Assembly: GCA_002389265.1 (NCBI GenBank)
Contig: DGOD01000267.1
Span: forward strand, 11,894-22,089
DNA length: 10,196 bases
Reading direction: 5' to 3'
Origin: Gammaproteobacteria bacterium UBA4475
GTDB lineage: Bacteria > Pseudomonadota > Gammaproteobacteria > Pseudomonadales > Azotimanducaceae
Shown here: positions 1-5,782 of the stretch, piece after piece
How positions within the stretch are numbered: the stretch's first letter is position 1
How the letters are laid out: the number at the start of each line of letters is the position of its first letter
Translations under genes and position numbers: made by a program
Notes under the pieces: model-generated
The model's database searches: none
Seen by the model: only the letters and a program-made list of their open reading frames with translations
What the model was told of the DNA's origin: nothing

Positions 1-2349
1 TCCTACGCAGCTGATAATGTGCCCGGATTCGGCTCTCTCGCCACATTTGCGCTTTCGCCAGACCTTGTTCTGTTTGTTTTTATTCCAACCCTGATATTTG
101 AGTCCGCCTTCAATTTGAATGCGCGCCACGTCATGCGCAATATTGTGCCTATTTTGACTCTGGCGGTGCCCGGCTTGCTGATTTCGACGGCCATTATTGG
201 CTTCATTATGGCTATTTTTTCGCCCTTCGACTTGATGGTGGCGTTACTTCTGGGGGCGATATTAAGTGCCACAGACCCTGTCGCCGTGATTTCCATTTTT
301 AAGCAGCTTGGAGTACCTGAGCGATTAACTGTCTTGGTGGAAGGTGAAAGCTTATTCAATGATGCGACATCATTGGTACTTGCGACTTTATTGATCGGTA
401 TTCTGACGGCTGGTAGCTTTTCGGGTGACGTGGTTTTTTCAGGCGTAGGGGAGTTTTTCATCGTGTTTATCGGTGGTGCGCTAGTGGGATGGCTACTAGC
501 GCTGGCAGTCGGGCAGGTACTCGGTGCAGTTGAGTCTGATGCGGCAATTGAAATCACCTTGTCGACAATTTTGGCCTATTTTTCTTTTATCATCGCAGAA
601 CATGTGTTCCACGTCAGTGGCATTATGGCAGTAGTGGCTGCTGGGATCATGATGGGCTCCTGGGGCAAGACGAAGATATCGCCTTCAACTGAAGAGTTTA
701 TGGAGCATTTCTGGGAGTATCTGGCGTATCTCGCGAACGTACTGATCTTTTTAATGGTCGGTATGCAGGTAGATCTGGCGGCGCTCTGGGCCTCGATCGA
801 TCTGATCGCCTTAGTTTTCGTCGCCATGCTCATTTCTCGTGGAGTGGTTGTATTTGGCGTAACGCCACTGCTTGGCAAGCTTCCAGGTGCCGAAGCGATA
901 GGAATGCCTTACAGAATGGTCATGTATTGGGGCGGCTTGAGAGGCGCGATCGCGCTGGCCATTGTTTTGGCAATGCCCGCTTTTGAGTATAAGGATACCT
1001 TAGTCGCTGTTGTCATGGGCGCGGTGATCTTTACATTGGTGATTCAGGGGTTGTCGATTGAAACCTTGGTCAAAAAATTGAAGCTCGATCATCTCAGTAT
1101 CGCTGATCAATTAGCAAAGCTTGAGGGCGATCGAGAGGCTCGTGTAGAGGGTTTGGAGCGGATGGCACGACTGGCCAATAGTGGAATGTTTTCACAGCGT
1201 ATTGCTGGCAATATCAAGGAAAAAGGTGAGCGTGAGATCAGTGATTTGGCGGAAAATATCGTCGAGGTTTTAGGCGGTATGGATGCCGATGAAATGTTGA
1301 GAATTTTGGCTTTACGCTGTCAGGTGAGAGAAAAAGCAAGATATCGAGAATTGTTCGCACAGGGTCTGGTGAATGAATGGGCTTATCGTGAATTGGATTA
1401 CACCGTTGACGTGCAAATGGATAGCGTTCGACATAGCAACGGATTGCCCAGTGCGACGATGGAAGTGTCAATAGGCAAACGATTTAGTTTGCTTTTGATG
1501 GCGGCTATTGGTGGGTTACCCGGTCTGCGAGGATGGTTGGAAGAGCAGCGTAGCCATTGGATCGTTCGAGACTATGGGGTTGCTTGGGGCCGCTACCGTG
1601 GCTGTCAAACTGTTCTGTCGAGATTGAGTGAGTTGGCAGGTTCTGAAATTGATGCCAACAGTGTTGAGCGCTTGAAATCAGTCTACGAAGATATCGGGCA
1701 GCAAGCCAAAGCGCAAATTGATGAGGTCAGTGAACTCTATCCAGAGTTTGTCGAGACGATGCAAGAACAGCTAGGTCAGCGCCTCATGCTGATTGCGGAG
1801 CATGATGCTGTTGAGCACAGGAAAGAGCAGGGGGTCATTCAATCGGGTATCGCCAGTGCGATCCTGAAAGACCAGTCCGAGCGTCTGCGAACGCTAGCGA
1901 AGGATAATATGTCTGCTTGCTTTGAGATTGAGGTCGATGAGCTACTGGCCAAGGTGCCGCTGTTTGCGGCGGTAGACCCCGCGCAGTATGGCATCATTGC
2001 GGCACACTTGCGTTCCAGAACTGTACCTAGAGGCACGGATATCATTCGCCAGGGCCAGATGAGTGATTCAATGTTCCTAATTGCCCGAGGTATTGCCAAT
2101 GTCACCAGGCTCGAGGACGGCGAGACTCAGACCATCGCGACGTTGTATGCCGGAGACTTTTTTGGCGAATCGGCTTTGCTTCATGATACTCCGCGGAATG
2201 CGACGGCCACTGCAGCAACCCCGTGTTCAATGTACGAGCTGAAGCGCTCTGAGCTCGATAAAATATGCGTGGACTATCCTTACATTCGGGCAGGTATCGA
2301 AGAGATCGACCAGCAGAGGCTTCAGGAAAACGCAAACAAGACTTCTTAG
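1..2349 (+). CDS. NhaP-type Na+/H+ antiporter with C-terminal cyclic-nucleotide-binding domain (5' partial)
   Basis: Inner-membrane cation/proton antiporter of the CPA1 (NhaP/SOS1) type, expected to exchange Na+ (or K+) for H+. The frame is open from base 1 with no stop, so the start is upstream; a GTG at 19 lies inside the conserved membrane domain. Numbering codons from base 1, 782 residues are visible. Residues about 1-350 hold many hydrophobic segments with family motifs: T-D-P at 91-93, EGESLFND with the ion-site Asn120-Asp121, and WGGLRGAIAL from 310 with Arg314. Residues about 360-640 form a mostly helical, charged linker. Residues about 648-767 are a cyclic-nucleotide-binding domain with a phosphate-binding cassette, GDFFGESALL...TPRNATATA, retaining Glu723 and Arg732. 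The order transporter, linker, cNMP domain resembles plant SOS1. Gating of transport by cAMP or cGMP is inference. The next gene begins 171 bases downstream. Confidence 0.93.
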   Translation, partial: SYAADNVPGFGSLATFALSPDLVLFVFIPTLIFESAFNLNARHVMRNIVPILTLAVPGLLISTAIIGFIMAIFSPFDLMVALLLGAILSATDPVAVISIFKQLGVPERLTVLVEGESLFNDATSLVLATLLIGILTAGSFSGDVVFSGVGEFFIVFIGGALVGWLLALAVGQVLGAVESDAAIEITLSTILAYFSFIIAEHVFHVSGIMAVVAAGIMMGSWGKTKISPSTEEFMEHFWEYLAYLANVLIFLMVGMQVDLAALWASIDLIALVFVAMLISRGVVVFGVTPLLGKLPGAEAIGMPYRMVMYWGGLRGAIALAIVLAMPAFEYKDTLVAVVMGAVIFTLVIQGLSIETLVKKLKLDHLSIADQLAKLEGDREARVEGLERMARLANSGMFSQRIAGNIKEKGEREISDLAENIVEVLGGMDADEMLRILALRCQVREKARYRELFAQGLVNEWAYRELDYTVDVQMDSVRHSNGLPSATMEVSIGKRFSLLLMAAIGGLPGLRGWLEEQRSHWIVRDYGVAWGRYRGCQTVLSRLSELAGSEIDANSVERLKSVYEDIGQQAKAQIDEVSELYPEFVETMQEQLGQRLMLIAEHDAVEHRKEQGVIQSGIASAILKDQSERLRTLAKDNMSACFEIEVDELLAKVPLFAAVDPAQYGIIAAHLRSRTVPRGTDIIRQGQMSDSMFLIARGIANVTRLEDGETQTIATLYAGDFFGESALLHDTPRNATATAATPCSMYELKRSELDKICVDYPYIRAGIEEIDQQRLQENANKTS

Positions 2350-2520
2350 GTGGGTTGTTAGTGACGGATTTTTGGATTTCTGTGCGATGCGAGCCGGCTT
2401 CGAGAATTAGGCCGCGCCAGTAGGTAAGGCACACAGCAGGATGGCATTAATCAGGATGGTAGGCAGTAAGATCGTTTCAAGTATTAATCACCAGTGTGAT
2501 GACCTCGTGCGGGGCCACTA

Positions 2521-3270
2521 ATGCATGCTTATTTAGATCATGCTGGGGTTCTTGCTTTTGCTCATCGAGGTGATCACGAGTCTGGCCCTGAGAATACATT
2601 GCCGGCGTTTGCTGGTGCGGTGGCCCTTGGGTTTAATTATCTGGAGACCGACGCTCACTGTACCGCTGATGGTGTGTTGTTGGCTTTTCACGATGATCGC
2701 CTGGATCGCGTGACTGACCATGTCGGCATCATAGCCCAAATGCCATTTGCCCGAGTCAGTCAAGCTCGCGTCGCAGCCCAAGAACCGATTCCACTGTTGG
2801 AAGATCTGCTTAATGGGTTTCCCGATACGCGCTTTAATATTGATCTAAAGGCTGACAACACCGTTGCACCGTTCATTAAGCTGTTAAAAAGAAACAAATG
2901 CCTAGACCGAATCTGTGTGGGGTCTTTTAACGATCGACGGGTTGCTGCAATCCGCCGCGAGTTCCCCGAGGTTTGCACGTCAATGGGTCCAAAGGAGGTT
3001 GTCAAGGCGCGTCTGGCCAGTTACCACATGCCGTTTGCGCGATTAAGCGCGCCGTGCGCCCAGGTACCTGTCCGCTGGGATAGAATGCCGGTGGCAGACA
3101 AGCGTTTTATCAGAGCGATGCAAGCGCGTGGGATACAAACTCATGTCTGGACGATTAATGATTCAATGGTGATGCACCAATTGTTAGATCTTGGCGTCGA
3201 AGGTATTATGACGGACTTCCCTGCGCGATTAAAAGCGGTGTTGTTGGAAAGAAATTCTTGGGTTCATTAG
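2521..3270 (+). CDS. Glycerophosphodiester phosphodiesterase family protein
   Basis: Predicted to hydrolyse glycerophosphodiesters (deacylated phospholipids) to glycerol-3-phosphate and an alcohol. The 249-residue protein is a single GDPD TIM-barrel domain. Catalytic and metal-site motifs are present: AHRG with His15-Arg16, PENT at 23-26, E-T-D at 42-44, and His57-Asp58. Later markers are NIDLKAD, VWTIN near the C-terminal third and GIMTDFP near the end. There is no signal peptide or membrane segment, so it is probably cytoplasmic, like the UgpQ group rather than periplasmic GlpQ. ATG 2521 is the first possible start: an in-frame TGA lies at 2500-2502 with only seven codons between. A weak GGGG at 2511-2514 is the only ribosome-site candidate. 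No glycerophosphodiester transporter gene is adjacent, so the exact substrate is unknown. Confidence 0.92.
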   Translation: MHAYLDHAGVLAFAHRGDHESGPENTLPAFAGAVALGFNYLETDAHCTADGVLLAFHDDRLDRVTDHVGIIAQMPFARVSQARVAAQEPIPLLEDLLNGFPDTRFNIDLKADNTVAPFIKLLKRNKCLDRICVGSFNDRRVAAIRREFPEVCTSMGPKEVVKARLASYHMPFARLSAPCAQVPVRWDRMPVADKRFIRAMQARGIQTHVWTINDSMVMHQLLDLGVEGIMTDFPARLKAVLLERNSWVH

Positions 3271-3278
3271 GGGGAAGT

Positions 3279-3304
3279 AACAAGTCTGCTTGTTGCGACG
3301 CAAC
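3279..3304 (+). other. Two overlapping small hairpins between the GDPD and glutamate-synthase-like genes
   Basis: AACAAG (3279-3284), loop TCTG, CTTGTT (3289-3294) forms a perfect 6-bp stem. GTTGC (3292-3296), loop GAC, GCAAC (3300-3304) forms a perfect 5-bp stem. They share GTT at 3292-3294, so both cannot form fully at once. There is no T tract after either, so a simple intrinsic terminator is unlikely. This lies in the 80-base gap before the glutamate-synthase-like gene. A role as a switch, processing site or weak attenuator is only conjecture; short inverted repeats also occur by chance. Confidence 0.3.
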
Positions 3305-3350
3305 CTGACGAGCCTTCACTGTAAGGGTAGTTGTAGAGGTAGAGAACGAT

Positions 3351-4958
3351 ATGGATTGGATTTGGGGACGTTATACCGCATTACTCTTGTCAGGTCTGCT
3401 GACCATTGGGTTGATTCCGGTTGTGCTATGGATACCACTGCTCGCGCCGGTTTTGCTGCTGACGCTGGGGCTGACGATGGTTGGTGTGTACGACATGTTT
3501 CAAAAGAGTAGTAACCTGCGCGCGAACTTTCCTCTTCTCGGGAACTTGCGTTACTTCTTTGAAAGTGTGCGACCTGAATTACGCCAATACTTTTGGGAAA
3601 ACGATAACGATGAACTGCCCTACTCGAGAAATCAGCGCTCAATGGTGTACCAGCGGGCCAAATCGGTTCTAGCTGCGCGGCCTCTGGGTTCAATCGAAAA
3701 TATGTATGAGGAAGACTTTTCCTGGCTTAACCACTCCATCTCGCCAGTGCATGTAGAGGCTAGTGATTTTCGGACTACCGTTGGTGAAGGCAAATCAGCA
3801 TACCAAATGTCACTATTGAATATCTCCGGAACCTCCTTTGGATCCATGTCACCCAGAGCAATTGAAGCTTTGAATACAGGCGCAGGCTTAGGTGATTTTG
3901 CTCACAATACCGGTGAGGGATCTTTGTCTAAATACCATCAGATGGGCGGTGGTGATCTGATTTGGCAGATTTCAACGGGATATTTTGGTTGTCGTACGCC
4001 CGAAGGACGACTTGATCGGGCAGTATTTGCGGAGAAATCCCAACTTGAGCAGGTCAAGATGATCGAAATCAAGCTAAGTCAGGGTGCCAAGCCGGGTCAT
4101 GGCGGCATGTTGCTCGGCAAGAAGGTTACCCCAGAAATCGCTGAGACGCGTGGCATTGCCGTAGGCCAAGATTGTATTTCGCCATCGTCACATCCGGAAT
4201 TTTCGACGCCCAACGAGTTGTTGGATTTTGCTCTGGAGTTACGCACGCTCAGTGGCGGGAAACCCGTCGGTATTAAGCTTTGTATTGGCCACCCATGGGA
4301 GTTTATTGCGATCGTCAAAGCCATGGTAGATCGTCAAGAGTTTATTGATTTCGTAACTGTTGATGGCGCTGAAGGTGGAACGGGTGCAGCCCCGGTAGAG
4401 TTTACGGACCACCTTGGGTGTCCGCTTCAGGACGCGTTGGTGTTTGTGGATAACACGTTAATCGGCGCCGGCCTGCGGGGTCGTATAAAGATTGGTGCCA
4501 GTGGCAAGGTTGTCAGTGCTTACGATATCGTTAAACACTGCGCATTAGGTGCTGATTGGATCAACATGGCTAGACCCTTTATGTTTGCGTTGGGCTGTAT
4601 TCAAGCCAGAGATTGTGCGTCGGGTAAATGTCCAACAGGCATCGCCACCATGGACCCGACGCTGTATCGGGTTTTGGACGTGCAGAAGAAAGCGGGCATG
4701 GTACGTAATTTTCACCACAACACATTACTGGCATTCGGAGAAATGATAGGCGCTGCTGGCGTTACTCATCCTGAGCTGCTCAATCGACGACATATCGTTC
4801 GGCGCCTGTCGGCCAGCGAGATTCGGCTTGCCGACCAAATTTATCCTAGCGTTGCTCCCGGTGCTCTGCTGCGCGGTGAAGAGGTGGCCGACCCGCGCCT
4901 GGATGTCTATTGGAACCGAGTCAACGGTTCTAGTTTCCACGTACAACAGCCGCTATAG
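3351..4958 (+). CDS. Membrane-anchored FMN-binding glutamate-synthase-like protein
   Basis: A 535-residue stand-alone protein of the GltB2/COG0069 type (Pfam Glu_synthase). Residues about 9-47 are two adjoining hydrophobic segments, which should anchor it to the inner membrane with the catalytic barrel in the cytoplasm. The barrel carries family motifs: GEGSLSKYH, QGAKPGHGG, VDGAEGGTGAAP, RIKIGASGK and GADWINMARPFMF. Cys416-x5-Cys422-x4-Cys427 followed by PTGIAT matches the [3Fe-4S] ligand pattern of GltB. The N-terminal glutaminase domain and the C-terminal GXGXG helix domain of full GltB are absent, so it cannot take ammonia from glutamine by itself. A flavin/iron-sulfur oxidoreductase is a safe call; glutamate synthesis is not proven. 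ATG 3351 has GAGG at 3336-3339 or AGAG at 3341-3344 upstream. It may be cotranscribed with the GDPD gene 80 bases upstream. Confidence 0.88.
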   Translation: MDWIWGRYTALLLSGLLTIGLIPVVLWIPLLAPVLLLTLGLTMVGVYDMFQKSSNLRANFPLLGNLRYFFESVRPELRQYFWENDNDELPYSRNQRSMVYQRAKSVLAARPLGSIENMYEEDFSWLNHSISPVHVEASDFRTTVGEGKSAYQMSLLNISGTSFGSMSPRAIEALNTGAGLGDFAHNTGEGSLSKYHQMGGGDLIWQISTGYFGCRTPEGRLDRAVFAEKSQLEQVKMIEIKLSQGAKPGHGGMLLGKKVTPEIAETRGIAVGQDCISPSSHPEFSTPNELLDFALELRTLSGGKPVGIKLCIGHPWEFIAIVKAMVDRQEFIDFVTVDGAEGGTGAAPVEFTDHLGCPLQDALVFVDNTLIGAGLRGRIKIGASGKVVSAYDIVKHCALGADWINMARPFMFALGCIQARDCASGKCPTGIATMDPTLYRVLDVQKKAGMVRNFHHNTLLAFGEMIGAAGVTHPELLNRRHIVRRLSASEIRLADQIYPSVAPGALLRGEEVADPRLDVYWNRVNGSSFHVQQPL

Positions 4959-4981
4959 GCCGTTATCGTCTGGCGAGTGAG

Positions 4982-5027
4982 TCCCCGGGAAGTGGTGAAG
5001 TCATCTTGACTGCCACCTCCCCTGGGA
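4982..5027 (+). terminator. Long imperfect hairpin after the glutamate-synthase-like gene, possible terminator
   Basis: Starting 24 bases after the stop codon, the sequence folds as TCCC (4982-4985) with GGGA (5024-5027), GGGAAGTGG (4987-4995) with CCACCTCCC (5013-5021, one A-C mismatch), and an apical AGTCA-TCT-TGACT (4999-5011). This is a strong stem of about 17 pairs. No T run follows, so it is not a textbook intrinsic terminator; it could be a 3'-end stabilising or processing structure. It sits just before the promoter at 5034, which fits a boundary between two transcription units. Confidence 0.45.
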
Positions 5028-5033
5028 TCGAGC

Positions 5034-5062
5034 TTGGCTCAAATCACGATAGCGCATAGAAT
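5034..5062 (+). promoter_or_regulatory. Predicted sigma70 promoter for the tadA-purL unit
   Basis: TTGGCT at 5034-5039 (4 of 6 to the -35 consensus), a 17-base spacer, and TAGAAT at 5057-5062 (5 of 6 to the -10 consensus). Transcription would begin near 5069, giving a leader of about 87 bases before the 55-codon frame and about 250 bases before tadA. I saw no PurR-like palindrome (ACGCAAACGTTTGCGT type) around it, so there is no visible sign of purine repression here. Confidence 0.5.
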
Positions 5063-5155
5063 AGGCGGCCGATGATCGCCTTGTGTGATCTGTCAAAGTA
5101 AAATAGCTCAGCCGCCAGCGTGTTGTTTCACTGAGTTTTAGCGGAGTTCAGGTCC

Positions 5156-5323
5156 ATGCAGCGCAATCTAGCTCTTAATGATGTCGGCCAGAGACGACCT
5201 GGTTCGACCCCGGTGAGCGGCGAATTGGTCTCAAAGCATAAAAGTCATTGGCTGCAGTGGCGCATAAACCGGTTAACAGATCTGTTTGTCTACATTCCAT
5301 TAGGCGAGGGTAGCGGCAATTAA
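5156..5323 (+). CDS. Possible 55-residue small protein upstream of tadA, function unknown
   Basis: An open frame from ATG 5156 to TAA 5321-5323 with a good Shine-Dalgarno GGAG at 5143-5146, nine bases before the ATG. The product is 55 residues, basic in its middle, with no membrane segment or recognised domain. The second half (HWLQWRINRLTDLFVYIPL) could form an amphipathic helix. Its stop overlaps the proposed ATT start of tadA by one base (ATTAA, 5319-5323), and the tadA ribosome-binding site lies inside its last codons. This arrangement suggests translational coupling. It may be a genuine small protein, a leader whose translation controls tadA, or a chance frame; I do not recognise its sequence. 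Confidence 0.42.
   Translation: MQRNLALNDVGQRRPGSTPVSGELVSKHKSHWLQWRINRLTDLFVYIPLGEGSGN
5306..5310 (+). promoter_or_regulatory. Shine-Dalgarno sequence that decides the tadA start
   Basis: GAGGG at 5306-5310 is eight bases upstream of ATT 5319, near-ideal spacing. The next candidate, ATG 5352, is preceded by CAAAATCTGCACAGTTTTGG, which contains no ribosome-binding site. This supports ATT 5319 as the tadA start. Confidence 0.55.
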
Positions 5324-5780
5324 TACCGCACCAAAATCTGCACAGTTTTGGATGAATCTGGCGTTAGATCAGGCGCGCAAGGCGCATGCTATGGCGGAGG
5401 TGCCGATTGGTGCTGTGATTGTGCGTCAGGGCGAAATTATCGGTGTGGGTTTTAATCAGACCATCAGTCACTGTGATCCGACGGCTCATGCTGAGATCGT
5501 CGCGATCCGCGCCGCAGCCAGATATTTGGGTAATCATCGATTGGCTGGTGCGGATATGTATGTAACCATCGAACCGTGTACCATGTGCGCCGGTGCGCTG
5601 GTCCAAGCAAGAATAGCCCGGTTGATTTTTGCCGCTCCCGAGCCTCGTGCCGGCGCTGTGACGTCTTCTGCTCGAGTGTTGGAAAATCCGGGATTGAACC
5701 ATCGAGTCGAGATCGAATCTGGCCCGTGCCAGGCTGAAGCCGCGGAATTGATGGCGGGTTTTTTTAGAGTCAGGAGATAA
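5319..5780 (+). CDS. tadA: tRNA-specific adenosine deaminase TadA, probable ATT start
   Basis: Deaminates A34 to inosine in the anticodon of tRNA-Arg(ACG), allowing decoding of CGU, CGC and CGA codons; cytoplasmic zinc enzyme, usually a homodimer. The cytidine-deaminase fold motifs are clear: HAE with zinc ligand His57 and proton-shuttle Glu59, and PCTMC with zinc ligands Cys87 and Cys90, numbered from ATT 5319. The first ATG in frame (5352) falls inside the first helix: the codons before it encode ...SAQFW, matching the conserved Trp-Met (W11-M12) of E. coli TadA. Between the in-frame stop TAG 5301 and that ATG there is no ATG, GTG, TTG or CTG codon; ATT 5319 has a well-spaced GAGGG. From ATT the protein is 153 residues; it ends right after FFRVRR, without the polar C-terminal tail of the 167-residue E. 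coli enzyme. purL starts two bases after the stop. Identity is certain; the start is inferred. Confidence 0.93.
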   Translation: MNTAPKSAQFWMNLALDQARKAHAMAEVPIGAVIVRQGEIIGVGFNQTISHCDPTAHAEIVAIRAAARYLGNHRLAGADMYVTIEPCTMCAGALVQARIARLIFAAPEPRAGAVTSSARVLENPGLNHRVEIESGPCQAEAAELMAGFFRVRR

Positions 5781-5782
5781 GC

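Noticed and set aside
19..21. GTG as the start of the antiporter gene
   Set aside because: The frame is open to base 1 and the membrane domain would lose its first helix; the gene simply begins before the window.
2350..2520. Small inverted repeats (for example ATCAC-CAGT-GTGAT at about 2487-2500) as a terminator after the antiporter gene
   Set aside because: Five-base stem with no T tract; no convincing terminator or promoter could be supported in this gap.
3316..3693. 125-codon minus-strand frame over the start of the glutamate-synthase-like gene, and similar frames inside purL and the antiporter gene
   Set aside because: They lie opposite or out of frame with strongly conserved genes, have no recognisable domains and are low-complexity or Ser/Pro/Arg rich, typical of shadow frames.
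5099..5104. TAAAAT as a -10 element nearer to the small ORF
   Set aside because: No acceptable -35 lies 16 to 18 bases upstream; TTGTGT at 5081 is only 12 bases away. The 5034-5062 pair is much better.
5064..5116. GGCGGC (5064-5069) and GCCGCC (5111-5116) as a riboswitch stem in the tadA leader
   Set aside because: The left arm would be mostly upstream of the predicted transcription start, and no known riboswitch core was recognised.
5201..5210. GGTTCGA-type T-loop sequence hinting at a tRNA gene in the intergenic region before tadA
   Set aside because: The flanking bases do not form a 5-bp T stem with a 7-base loop, and no acceptor, D or anticodon arm could be placed upstream.
5352..5780. 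tadA starting at ATG 5352 (142 residues)
   Set aside because: That Met aligns with internal Met12 of E. coli TadA, similarity continues upstream through Trp, and no ribosome-binding site precedes it.
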